Notes under the pieces: model-generated
What the model was told of the DNA's origin: nothing
The model's input: the letters and a program-made list of their open reading frames with translations, nothing else
Databases searched by the model: none
Shown: piece by piece, positions 26,496 to 35,413 of the stretch
Layout of the letters: every line of letters begins with the position of its first letter
Numbering within the stretch: position 1 is the first letter of the stretch
NCBI GenBank assembly: GCA_023435895.1
Contig: JAEZLH010000026.1
Location: 1 to 64,000 of the forward strand
DNA length: 64,000 nucleotides
Source of the DNA: Bacillota bacterium
GTDB taxonomy: Bacteria > Bacillota > Clostridia > Lachnospirales > Lachnospiraceae
Direction: 5' to 3'
Translations under genes and position numbers: made by a program

Positions 26496-27410
26496 ATGAG
26501 CCAAAAATCAGATGGCTTTGCGCTGATCCGCCAAAATAAGAGGTTTGGAAGTGATAATGGAATGGGTTTTGATAGAATAATTTCCAGATTTTTGCCCGCT
26601 AAGACATGGAAGAAGCACTATTACAAAAAAAAGATCAGCCGGTTAAGAAAGAGTGAACTGGGTGATTCGCTTCTTAATAATGTGAGATTTAAGGGGATAT
26701 ACAAGGGAAAAAGATGTTTTGTTTTGGGAAATGGCCCTTCTTTGTCAAAAGTGGATTTAGCGCTTTTGAAGGATGAGATCACCTTTAGTGTGAATGATTT
26801 ATACTATAAAGAAGATTTTGAAAAGCTTAACACCACTTATCATATACTATGCGATCCCTATTATTTTAAAGAAGCAAATGAAATCATTCAAAAAGTATGC
26901 CAAAAATCGAAACCGCAAGCCATATTTGTGGAAGGAAGTGGTTACGCGGCATTTGCTAAAATTAATCCGGTCCATTATCCAGTGTTTTTCTTCTCCAATG
27001 GCGTTGAGATTGATGATTTATCAATCACCGGTATAAATTTATGCAAGATGCTGCCATATTTTTGCACTGTTGTTCAGAGTGCTATTTCTATTGCTATTTA
27101 TATGGGCTTTGATGAAATCTATCTGCTTGGCTGTGATTGTACCGGCATTCTTAACTACATTGACAGAGTACAGCAAAGCGAAATGAAGCAGTATGCGTAT
27201 CAACTTCCTGAAAGTGAAATGGCGAAACAACAAGAAGTGATGATAAATGACGAGCATATGTTCTTTGAATGGTATCATATTTTCAAAAGCTACCGTTTGC
27301 TTAATGAGTATATGAAAAAAAATAAGATTAAATTCATTAACCTAACGGAAAACGGGATTTTAGATTCAATTGAGAAAGGAAATCTAAAGGATGTTATCCA
27401 ATCAAAATAA
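26496..27410 (+). CDS. MptE-like/DUF115 protein with sialyltransferase-like GNGPSL motif
   Basis: The 304-residue protein carries GKRCFVLGNGPSL (78-83 for GNGPSL), then VDLALL and FSVNDLYY, the arrangement shared by PF01973 (MptE-like, also in Maf flagellin glycosyltransferases) and by GT42 sialyltransferases such as CstII, where GNGPSL contacts CMP. A later LLGCDCTG segment (about 208-215) is also typical. In a locus that makes a nonulosonic-acid-like sugar, transfer of a CMP-activated sugar is a reasonable guess but not shown. The start is ambiguous: ATG 26487, 26496 or further in; 26496 best fits the weak TGGA site. Its end overlaps the exporter permease by 20 bases. Confidence 0.7.
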   Translation: MSQKSDGFALIRQNKRFGSDNGMGFDRIISRFLPAKTWKKHYYKKKISRLRKSELGDSLLNNVRFKGIYKGKRCFVLGNGPSLSKVDLALLKDEITFSVNDLYYKEDFEKLNTTYHILCDPYYFKEANEIIQKVCQKSKPQAIFVEGSGYAAFAKINPVHYPVFFFSNGVEIDDLSITGINLCKMLPYFCTVVQSAISIAIYMGFDEIYLLGCDCTGILNYIDRVQQSEMKQYAYQLPESEMAKQQEVMINDEHMFFEWYHIFKSYRLLNEYMKKNKIKFINLTENGILDSIEKGNLKDVIQSK

Positions 27411-28260
27411 ATCAATCGAAACAGAAGAGTGGACCATGGTAATCAAACCGAAAACCGGTTGGTTCGACATCAATTTGAATGAATTATGGCAGTATCGAGA
27501 TTTAGTAAAACTATTCGTTCGAAGAAATTACGCGTCCATGTATAAGCAAACAATTCTGGGCCCTCTATGGTTTATTCTGAGTCCCTTAATTACGGTCCTT
27601 ACCTTTACAGTAGTATTTGGTAATATTGCCAAAATTCCTACCGACAATATACCACAGTTCTTATTTTATATGGCAGGAAATACCCTTTGGTCCTATTTTG
27701 CCTATTGCCTGAATACGACGGCTACCACGTTTACCAGCAATGCAGTTTTATTTGGAAAGGTTTATTTTCCAAGGCTTACGATGCCAGTCTCCACGGTCAT
27801 CTTCGGACTCATCAGCTTTATGATTCAATTTGTAATGTTCATAGGGTTTGTGATTCTTTACTTATGCATGGGATATCCCATCAGACCTAATCTTTATATA
27901 CTGCTTACTCCCTTCCTTGTTATCTTAGTTGCACTTCTGGGACTCGGCTTTGGTATCATCATATCCTCGCTTACAACAAAATACAGGGATCTTACCATAT
28001 TGGTTACCTTTGGAATACAGTTATGGATGTATGCCACACCCATTGTATATCCGATTACCGGTTTGTCCGAGCAATACAAATCGCTCATTTTGTTAAATCC
28101 CATGTCCTCGGTGATAGAAATTTTTCGATATGCATTTTTAGGCTCCGGTTCGCTGCCAATTATATCCTTGATTTATAGTACTGCAATTACTTTCATCGTG
28201 CTGATACTGGGGGTAGCTATCTTTTGTAAAATAGAAAAAACGTTTATGGATACGGTATAA
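27391..28260 (+). CDS. ABC-2 polysaccharide exporter permease (Wzm/TagG-type)
   Basis: The 289-residue protein has six hydrophobic segments and the family motif RRNYASMYKQTILGPLW near 44-60. It forms the membrane channel of a polysaccharide ABC exporter with the ATPase encoded 13 bases downstream. The start overlaps the preceding gene, behind AAAGGA. Such permeases move a lipid-linked glycan from the cytoplasmic to the outer face of the membrane. Confidence 0.92.
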   Translation: MLSNQNKSIETEEWTMVIKPKTGWFDINLNELWQYRDLVKLFVRRNYASMYKQTILGPLWFILSPLITVLTFTVVFGNIAKIPTDNIPQFLFYMAGNTLWSYFAYCLNTTATTFTSNAVLFGKVYFPRLTMPVSTVIFGLISFMIQFVMFIGFVILYLCMGYPIRPNLYILLTPFLVILVALLGLGFGIIISSLTTKYRDLTILVTFGIQLWMYATPIVYPITGLSEQYKSLILLNPMSSVIEIFRYAFLGSGSLPIISLIYSTAITFIVLILGVAIFCKIEKTFMDTV

Positions 28261-28273
28261 GGGAGGACATTGT

Positions 28274-29548
28274 ATGAGTAATACCGTAATAAAAATAGAA
28301 GATTTGTGCAAAACCTACCGCCTTGGTTCTATTAATGGAAGAACCCTCTCTCAGGACTTGAACAGCTTCTTTGCCAGGGTTATGAAGAAAGAGGACCCCA
28401 ATTTAAAAATCGGCTCCGTAAGTTATGACCGTAATGAAAAACTAAGTGCACTGGATCATATTAATCTAGAAATCAAAGAGGGGGATACCCTAGGAATTAT
28501 CGGTTCCAATGGAGCCGGAAAATCCACCCTGTTAAAGATTCTTTCCAGAGTTACTGCTCCCACAAGCGGAAGTATTTCTGTGAATGGCCGAATTGCAAGC
28601 TTACTGGAAGTGGGAACGGGTTTCCATCCGGAGCTTACCGGACGAGAAAATACTTATCTGAATGGTGCAATTTTAGGAATGTCAAAAAAAGAAATTGATG
28701 ATAAATTACAGGCGATTATCGAATTCGCTGAAATCGAGCGATTTATAGATACCCCTGTAAAACGGTATTCCTCCGGAATGTATGTAAGATTGGCCTTTGC
28801 AGTTGCCGCTCATCTGGAACCTGAAATTCTAGTAGTAGATGAGGTGTTAGCGGTGGGGGATTACCAATTTCAACAAAAATGTCTCGGTAAAATGGGAGAT
28901 ATCAGCCAAGGTGGACGTACCGTTCTTTTTGTAAGTCACCAGCTGTCTATGATTAAGGCGCTCTGTAATAAATGCATCCTGCTTGACCACGGTAAATTAA
29001 TAAAAGCAGGACCCACGGATGATGTAATCGAAGAATATGTATCACAAAAACAATCTCATAATCTTGTCTCACATGTGGAATATGAACGAGATGAAAAGAA
29101 AGAAAATGCTCAGGTTTATAGCATTACCCTATTGAACGCTCAGGGAAAAGAGAATGCAATCTATGAAATATTTGATCCGATTACCCTTGAAGTAGACTAT
29201 GAGATAAAGAAGCCTTTGATAGGGGTTTCTCTTGGATATTCCATCTACAAAAATCAGGGTGCTATATGTCATAGCTTCGATACGGATGTGAACAGAGAGC
29301 TGTTAAATAGGAGAGAGCCTGGGAGATATATCTCCACAGTCGAGATACCACCAATTCTAAAGGCTGGCAATTATGTAATGGACTTTACCATCTGTCGTCC
29401 CGGACTGGATGGGATTGATTACAAAAAGAATGTTTTGACCTTTACGGTGGAGGAAAAGACCATTGATACCAGTATGTGTTCTTATTCCACCAGAAGAGAC
29501 GGACAATTCGCGGCTAAACAGAACTGGAGCTACAAGAAGGTAAAATAA
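28274..29548 (+). CDS. Polysaccharide ABC exporter ATPase with Wzt-type C-terminal domain
   Basis: Residues 1 to about 250 form the ATPase: Walker A GSNGAGKST (77-85), signature YSSGMYVRLAF (about 165-175) and Walker B ILVVDEVLAVGD. The C-terminal part (about 265-424) is an extra beta-rich Wzt_C-like domain, which in O9a-type systems recognises the finished chain end. That implies the exported glycan carries a recognisable non-reducing terminus. The gene starts 13 bases after the permease, behind GGGAGGA. Confidence 0.92.
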   Translation: MSNTVIKIEDLCKTYRLGSINGRTLSQDLNSFFARVMKKEDPNLKIGSVSYDRNEKLSALDHINLEIKEGDTLGIIGSNGAGKSTLLKILSRVTAPTSGSISVNGRIASLLEVGTGFHPELTGRENTYLNGAILGMSKKEIDDKLQAIIEFAEIERFIDTPVKRYSSGMYVRLAFAVAAHLEPEILVVDEVLAVGDYQFQQKCLGKMGDISQGGRTVLFVSHQLSMIKALCNKCILLDHGKLIKAGPTDDVIEEYVSQKQSHNLVSHVEYERDEKKENAQVYSITLLNAQGKENAIYEIFDPITLEVDYEIKKPLIGVSLGYSIYKNQGAICHSFDTDVNRELLNRREPGRYISTVEIPPILKAGNYVMDFTICRPGLDGIDYKKNVLTFTVEEKTIDTSMCSYSTRRDGQFAAKQNWSYKKVK

Positions 29549-29640
29549 TGCCTGGGTTATATAGGAATATATGAAATTATGAAAAGATAAAACGCGTATA
29601 AATTCTTACATTTAATTTAGGGGCTTAGAGGGTGAAACTA

Positions 29641-30522
29641 ATGGAATTATGCCTGGGAACTGTTCAATTCGGCATGGATTATGGAATACAGGGGAGAGGA
29701 AAGCCAAAGAAGGAAGAAGTATTTCAGATTTTAGAGCAGGCTCATAAGTTATCTATTCCATATTTGGATACCGCCAATGGTTATGGAGAGGCGGAGACCC
29801 TGATCGGAGAATATCTTGGTCAAAAAGGGAATCCGTTTCATATAATTACAAAGCTTCCCTACACTTCCTACCAAGAGATTCCTTCCTCTGAATATAAGAA
29901 CGTTACGAAAGAGGTTATGAAGGAGTCCTTATTCAAACTACAGATAGATAAGTTATATGGAGTTTTACTTCATAACCCCGAGTATCTCTATAAGGATGCT
30001 GCACTGGATGCTTTAAGGGAACTGAAAGCCTGTGGGATAACTGATAAAATCGGGGTATCCGTATATGAACCGGGGGATGCTTTCTACGCCCTGAAACAGA
30101 AGTTAGATATTATTCAAATTCCTTGCAATCTCTTTGACAGAAGATTCGATAATTTTTTAAACTGCCAGGTGGGGGAAGCACAAGTATTTGTTCGCAGTGT
30201 GTTTTTGCAAGGTTTGTTACTTATGGATGAAGCAGAAGTGGAACAAAAGCTACCGCATGCCCTTGAAACAATACATGAATTTAAAGGGTTATGCGAGAAA
30301 TATCACTATACCGGACGGGAAGCAGCACTTTCTTACGTAAAGAGTAAAAAAGGAATTCATTCCATTATCATTGGGGTGGATAATTTGATGCAGCTTAATG
30401 AGAATGTGAACGCATATCAAATGTCGATAGAGCCTGTAGTCCTTGAAGAAATAGCGAGCAAATTTGTTAATGTGAGGGAAGACATTATATCTCCTTTAAA
30501 GTGGAGAAAGAGTTCAATATAG
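29641..30522 (+). CDS. Aldo/keto reductase in the nonulosonic-like sugar set
   Basis: The 293-residue protein fits the aldo/keto reductase (TIM barrel) family. The catalytic tetrad is visible as Asp in LDTANGYGEAE (with Tyr), Lys in IITKLP and His in LLHNPEY. It should reduce or oxidise a sugar carbonyl with NADP(H). I chose ATG 29641, six bases after GAGGGTG; a GTG lies three codons upstream. It is followed by the cytidylyltransferase-aminotransferase gene with 29 bases between them. Confidence 0.83.
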   Translation: MELCLGTVQFGMDYGIQGRGKPKKEEVFQILEQAHKLSIPYLDTANGYGEAETLIGEYLGQKGNPFHIITKLPYTSYQEIPSSEYKNVTKEVMKESLFKLQIDKLYGVLLHNPEYLYKDAALDALRELKACGITDKIGVSVYEPGDAFYALKQKLDIIQIPCNLFDRRFDNFLNCQVGEAQVFVRSVFLQGLLLMDEAEVEQKLPHALETIHEFKGLCEKYHYTGREAALSYVKSKKGIHSIIIGVDNLMQLNENVNAYQMSIEPVVLEEIASKFVNVREDIISPLKWRKSSI

Positions 30523-30551
30523 AAGTGTTATGCAGGAAGAAGGAGCAGGGT

Positions 30552-32531
30552 ATGACAGGAAAAGTAGTAGCAATTATACAGGCAAGAATGGCTTCCACCA
30601 GATTGCCGTCTAAAATATTAATGCCAATGATGGATAAAACCATATTAGAGCAAATTGTTAACCGCGTAAAAAAGGCACCTTCCATACAGGAAATTGTTGT
30701 TGCCACCACAGAGAATAAGTTGGATGATTTGGTCGAGGAATTGTGTAAGGACAAGAAGATTCATCTTTACCGTGGAAGTGAGAAGAATGTATTAGAACGT
30801 TTTTATGAGTGCGCCAAGGAATACCAGGCGGATATTGTTGTAAGGGTAACCGCAGATGATCCTTTAAAAGATCCATCCGTAATTGAGAAAGCAGTCCAAC
30901 TATTTAAAAATAATGATTATGATTATGTCAGTAATACCATAGAACCAACTTACCCGGAGGGTATTGATATCGAAGTATTCTCCTTTGATGCGCTCAAACA
31001 ATGCTATTTAGAAGCAAAGCTTGATTCTGAGAAAGAACATGTAACACCCTACCTTTACCATAATCCTGAGCGGTTTAAATTATATAATTTTAAAAACCCT
31101 GTGGACTTATCCTTTATGCGTTGGACACTTGATCAACCGGAGGATTATCTTTTCACTCTCAAAGTATATCAGGAGCTTTATAAAAAGCCTGATGAATTCT
31201 TTGGTATGGAGGAAATCCTTGAACTACTAAAAAGAAAACCAGAGCTTGGTGAAATAAATCAAGGACATATTAGAAATGAAGGTTACTTAAAATCTCTAGA
31301 ACAAGAACAACAAAAATCCCCCGTTACCAAAAGGATATTTGGAAATGAACTTAACTATGTAAAGGAAGTTCTTGCTAGTGAGTTCCGCTCTTCAAAGGGA
31401 GCTCAGATGATGCAGCGGGTAGAGCATGCCCTTTGTGAGAAGTTAGGAAGAAAATATGGCATCGCATTAGTAAATGGAACCTGTACCTTACATGCCATAC
31501 TGGAAGGGGCAGGAATCGGAGAAGGGGATGAAGTAATTGTTCCCCCACTTACCATGTCAAGTACTACCTTTGCCGTATTACAGGCAAATGCTACACCAAT
31601 CTTTGCGGATGTGGACCCGAATACCTTTTTAATATCACCTTATTCTATAAAAGAGAGAATTACACCCAGAACAAAAGCAATAATTACGGTTTCCCTATAC
31701 GGACTTTCTCCCGATATGGATGCAATTATGGAGATTGCCAATGCCCATCATATTCTTGTTGTGGAGGACAATGCCGAATGCATGCTAGGGACCTACAAAG
31801 GTAGAATGGTTGGTACCTTGGGTCATGTGGCCAGTTACAGCTTTCAAAGTTCCAAGCATATCACAAGCGGAGAAGGAGGGGTTATTGTTACGGACTCCCT
31901 TGATCTTGCCGAAGGAATTAGAAGAGTCAGTTCCCTTGGCTATGCCGGCGTGGGTGCTTCCAAAGCGAAAATAACAAAACAAACCATACAGGATCCGGAT
32001 TATTCCAGGCATTTATCTATGGGTTGGAATTACAGAATGCCAGAATTATGTGCAGCGGTAGCCCTTGGTCAACTGGAGCAGGTGGAGGAGCTGGTGGCAA
32101 GAAGAATTGAAGTATCCTCCATGTATGAAAAGGTAATAGCGGATACACCCTGGTTAAAGCCCCAATATGTGGGTAAGGAATATGAATGCACCTACTGGAC
32201 CTATGTAGTGAAATTAGATCACCCTACGATTGGATGGAGGGAGTTCAGGGATCAGTTTATGGCATTTGGTGGTGACGGAATCTATGCGGCCTGGAAATTA
32301 ACCTATCTGGAGCCAATGATGAGTGAGCACAATCTTCTTGGTAGGGAAAAGTTTATATCAAAACAGACGTTGAATTCTTATCAAAAAGGACTTTGCCCAG
32401 TAGCTGAAGAGCTCCAAGGAAAACTTTTGCAATTTAAGACAAATTACTGGAACATCCAGGATACAAAGAAGCAGATGGAGGCATTAAAAAGCACCATTGA
32501 TTACTTTAATGAGCGGGGTGATGAAGCATGA
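30552..32531 (+). CDS. Fusion: SpsF-like cytidylyltransferase + DegT/DnrJ/EryC1 aminotransferase
   Basis: The 659-residue protein has an N-terminal nucleotidyltransferase (about 1-240) starting VVAIIQARMASTRLPSK, as in SpsF and CMP-sugar synthetases, and a C-terminal PLP sugar aminotransferase (about 265-655). The latter has the PLP-lysine in SFQSSKHITSGEGG (Lys about 435). In B. subtilis sps genes these are two proteins, SpsF and SpsC. Both halves look complete. The start is ATG 30552 behind AGAAGGAGCAGGG; an upstream in-frame ATG at 30501 lies inside the previous gene without a site. The stop overlaps the next start as ATGA. Confidence 0.88.
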   Translation: MTGKVVAIIQARMASTRLPSKILMPMMDKTILEQIVNRVKKAPSIQEIVVATTENKLDDLVEELCKDKKIHLYRGSEKNVLERFYECAKEYQADIVVRVTADDPLKDPSVIEKAVQLFKNNDYDYVSNTIEPTYPEGIDIEVFSFDALKQCYLEAKLDSEKEHVTPYLYHNPERFKLYNFKNPVDLSFMRWTLDQPEDYLFTLKVYQELYKKPDEFFGMEEILELLKRKPELGEINQGHIRNEGYLKSLEQEQQKSPVTKRIFGNELNYVKEVLASEFRSSKGAQMMQRVEHALCEKLGRKYGIALVNGTCTLHAILEGAGIGEGDEVIVPPLTMSSTTFAVLQANATPIFADVDPNTFLISPYSIKERITPRTKAIITVSLYGLSPDMDAIMEIANAHHILVVEDNAECMLGTYKGRMVGTLGHVASYSFQSSKHITSGEGGVIVTDSLDLAEGIRRVSSLGYAGVGASKAKITKQTIQDPDYSRHLSMGWNYRMPELCAAVALGQLEQVEELVARRIEVSSMYEKVIADTPWLKPQYVGKEYECTYWTYVVKLDHPTIGWREFRDQFMAFGGDGIYAAWKLTYLEPMMSEHNLLGREKFISKQTLNSYQKGLCPVAEELQGKLLQFKTNYWNIQDTKKQMEALKSTIDYFNERGDEA

Positions 32532-33439
32532 CGTCCATCTTTATCACAGGAATTGCAGGCATGCTTGGATCAAATCTGGCATATTTATTAAGGGATAACT
32601 ATCATGTTGGCGGAGTGGATCTTCATGAAATTGTAATGGATAAGGTATACCCTAATGTGTTTTCTGCACTGGATATGGAGCAGATTAAGCAACAACTTAT
32701 TAAAAATGGCACCAATATCTTGATACATTGTGCTGCCCTAGTCAATGTAGATGAATGTGAAGTGAACCCGGAGTATGCAACCTTAGTCAATTATACAACG
32801 ACCAAGAATTTAGCATGGATCTGTGAAGAACTAGGAATAAAGATGATTTTCATCTCAACGGATGCAGTTTTTGATGGAAAGAGAGATGGCTTATATTGTG
32901 AAGAAGATAGCCCGGGTCCCATTAGTATGTATGGGAAGACGAAGCTTTTAGCAGAGGAAGCAGTCTTATCCGGAAAGCAAAATCTAGTAGTTCGTACGAA
33001 TATCTACGGATATAACTATCGCGAAAAGAATAGCTTTGGAGAATGGATTTTAAATTCCCTCATCAGTAATATGGAACTGAATATGTTCTATGATATTTAT
33101 TTTTCCCCAATTCTTGTAAACGAACTGGCCGAGGTACTTGATTTATGTATAAGAAATAATCTAAACGGGTTATACCACATCTGTAGTACGGGTTCTATAT
33201 CAAAATATGATATCGCAAATGCTATCATGGAGGAGTTTAAAATAGATGGTTGTATTAATAAGGTTTCCATGGAAAATTATAAGTTTAAAGCGCCGAGAAC
33301 GAAAAACATGGGGTTGAGCAATCAAAAAATATGTGACACTCTAGGAATACAAATTCGTACCCCTAGGGAGAGTGTAACCGAATTTAAGAGACTTTACGAC
33401 AGCGGTTATCCGGAACAGTTAAAGGGAAAGACGATTTAA
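32528..33439 (+). CDS. RmlD-like SDR (sugar-nucleotide 4-keto reductase type)
   Basis: The 303-residue protein has GIAGMLGSNLA (8-18) for NAD(P) binding, an ISTDAVFDG segment (about 117-125) and YGKTK (Tyr-x3-Lys, about 138-142), so an active SDR of the RmlD substrate-binding family is likely. It lies between the aminotransferase fusion and the NeuB-type synthase, which suggests it reduces a keto intermediate of the same sugar rather than dTDP-rhamnose (no RmlABC nearby). Confidence 0.85.
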   Translation: MTSIFITGIAGMLGSNLAYLLRDNYHVGGVDLHEIVMDKVYPNVFSALDMEQIKQQLIKNGTNILIHCAALVNVDECEVNPEYATLVNYTTTKNLAWICEELGIKMIFISTDAVFDGKRDGLYCEEDSPGPISMYGKTKLLAEEAVLSGKQNLVVRTNIYGYNYREKNSFGEWILNSLISNMELNMFYDIYFSPILVNELAEVLDLCIRNNLNGLYHICSTGSISKYDIANAIMEEFKIDGCINKVSMENYKFKAPRTKNMGLSNQKICDTLGIQIRTPRESVTEFKRLYDSGYPEQLKGKTI

Positions 33440-33475
33440 ATATTGCACTCAACCATGCAAAGAGGAGGAAAAAAG

Positions 33476-34537
33476 TTGATAAAAATCGGCAATCGAATCA
33501 TCGACCAAAACATGCCACCATACTTTATTGCTGACATTGCTTCCAATCACGATGGCGATTTAAACAGAGCGCTTCATCTTATTGAACTGGCGAAGGAGAG
33601 CGGTGCGGATGCTGCAAAGTTTCAAAACTTTCAGGCATCTAAAATTGTCAGCAAAGGCGGCTTCTCAGATATGGGTGAGAAGCTCTCTCATCAAAAAAGC
33701 TGGAAGAAATCTGTGTATGAGGTGTATGAAGAGTGTACGATTCATAAAGAATGGACCTCACGCCTTAAGGAAAAGTGCGATGAAGTTGGGATAGAATATT
33801 TGACCTCCCCCTATGATTTTGAATCGGTGGATTTGGTAGACCCCTATGTTAATGCATACAAGATTGGTTCCGGGGATATTACCTGGATTGATATTGTAGA
33901 ATACATCGCATCTAAAAACAAACCGGTACTCCTAGCAACCGGAGCCTCAACTTGGGAGGATGTAGAACGTGCATTAAAAACAATTTACAAAATCAATCAC
34001 CAAGTGATTTTAATGCAATGTAATACCAATTACACCCTTAGTCAGGAGAATTATCGCTATATCAACCTAAATGTAATAAATTCCTACAAAGAATATTACC
34101 CGGAGCTTATTATGGGCTTATCCGATCATACCATTGATCATGTAACCGTACTGGGAGCTATCGCTCTTGGGGCAAGGGCAATTGAAAAGCATTTTACAGA
34201 CGACAATGATAGAACCGGCCCAGATCATCGCTTTTCTCAAAACCCGACCACCTGGAGAGAAATGGTAAATTACTCTCTGGAGTTATGGTCCTCTTTAGGA
34301 GACGGTGTTAAAAGAATTGAAGAGAATGAAAAAGATTCCTCCTTAATTCAAAGAAGATCCTTATATTATTCCAAGGACCTGAAGGAAGCTGATGTGATAA
34401 CAGAAGATGATCTGATTCCTCTGCGTCCCATGAAAGAAGCTGGTCTTCCCCCCTATGAGATTCATAAAATCATAGGAAAAACCCTGAGAAAGGCAATAAA
34501 AGCAGATGATTATGCAAGATGGGATGATTTTATTTAG
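33476..34537 (+). CDS. NeuB/SpsE-type nonulosonic acid synthase
   Basis: The 353-residue protein has the NeuB TIM barrel (about 1-270) and a C-terminal SAF/antifreeze-like domain (about 285-345). It condenses phosphoenolpyruvate with a six-carbon amino sugar to make a sialic-acid-like nine-carbon acid. Recognisable parts are IADIASNHDGD (16-26), SGADAAKFQNF (43-53) and GLSDHT (about 213-218). I chose TTG 33476, seven bases after AGAGGAGG, because upstream frame sequence does not match the family. The exact substrate (ManNAc, a Pse or Leg precursor, other) cannot be read. Confidence 0.88.
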   Translation: MIKIGNRIIDQNMPPYFIADIASNHDGDLNRALHLIELAKESGADAAKFQNFQASKIVSKGGFSDMGEKLSHQKSWKKSVYEVYEECTIHKEWTSRLKEKCDEVGIEYLTSPYDFESVDLVDPYVNAYKIGSGDITWIDIVEYIASKNKPVLLATGASTWEDVERALKTIYKINHQVILMQCNTNYTLSQENYRYINLNVINSYKEYYPELIMGLSDHTIDHVTVLGAIALGARAIEKHFTDDNDRTGPDHRFSQNPTTWREMVNYSLELWSSLGDGVKRIEENEKDSSLIQRRSLYYSKDLKEADVITEDDLIPLRPMKEAGLPPYEIHKIIGKTLRKAIKADDYARWDDFI

Positions 34538-34671
34538 TATATTGCTTTATAACAGAAGGATTTTGTATTTAGAATAATCGTGAGAACGTTAGATCAATGG
34601 AAGAGCAAGGCTGTGCTGAAATTAATTACTATTATATTAGAATCTAGTTCTTATTTAAAGCGGGAGGTTTT

Positions 34672-35211
34672 ATGAAAAAGGGAGAAAACGTGTATCTAAC
34701 CGCAATTGAACGGGAAGATTTACAGCCTCTCATGGAGTGGAGAAATAACGAGAATTTCAAAAAACATTTTCGTGAATTCAGAGAACTGAATCATGATCTT
34801 CAGGAGAGATGGTATGAGAATAAGGTATTAAATGATCCATCAACCATAATGTTTTCTATAAGAAGAAGCGCAGATAAGAAACTTTTGGGCTGCTGTGGAT
34901 TGTGTTATATCAATTGGATTCATCGTCATGCTGACCTTTCTCTTTATATTGGATTAGAGGATCAATATATTGACGAAGAGGGATATGCAAGAGAGAGTTG
35001 CGAATTATTATTTGATTACGGATTTCATCAACTGGGGTTGAACAAGATCTGGACAGAGATTTATGAATTTGATTATAAAAAGAAAAAATTATTATATCAG
35101 CTGGAATTTCAGCTGGATGGTACCCTACGAAAAAATTATTACTATGACGGAAAATGGTGGGACTCCTTGATTTTATCCCTGTTAAAGGAAGAGTATAGCG
35201 GGTTATATTAA
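34672..35211 (+). CDS. GNAT-family N-acetyltransferase (SpsD/PseH-like)
   Basis: The 179-residue protein fits the RimJ/RimL-like GNAT group (Acetyltransf_3), with the acyl-CoA region LEDQYIDEEGYARES near 101-115. In nonulosonic pathways (PseH, SpsD) such an enzyme acetylates the amino group made by the aminotransferase, which fits the fusion gene upstream. The start follows CGGGAGG. About 200 non-coding bases follow before capF with nothing notable in them. Confidence 0.82.
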   Translation: MKKGENVYLTAIEREDLQPLMEWRNNENFKKHFREFRELNHDLQERWYENKVLNDPSTIMFSIRRSADKKLLGCCGLCYINWIHRHADLSLYIGLEDQYIDEEGYARESCELLFDYGFHQLGLNKIWTEIYEFDYKKKKLLYQLEFQLDGTLRKNYYYDGKWWDSLILSLLKEEYSGLY

Positions 35212-35413
35212 TCATGATAGAAATTACATACTATTCCGTTTTAAAATTCCTAAGGCAGTGGAATCGGATACTTCAATTAATATAAAATAATTGGCTGTTA
35301 TAATATAGAATCAATTATTAGAAAATAACATTTGATCCATAATGAAGTACTTAATCCGTAGGTTTTAATAATAAGAACGGTGATGGAGATGTTTTGGAAG
35401 GAGGGTAGCCTTT

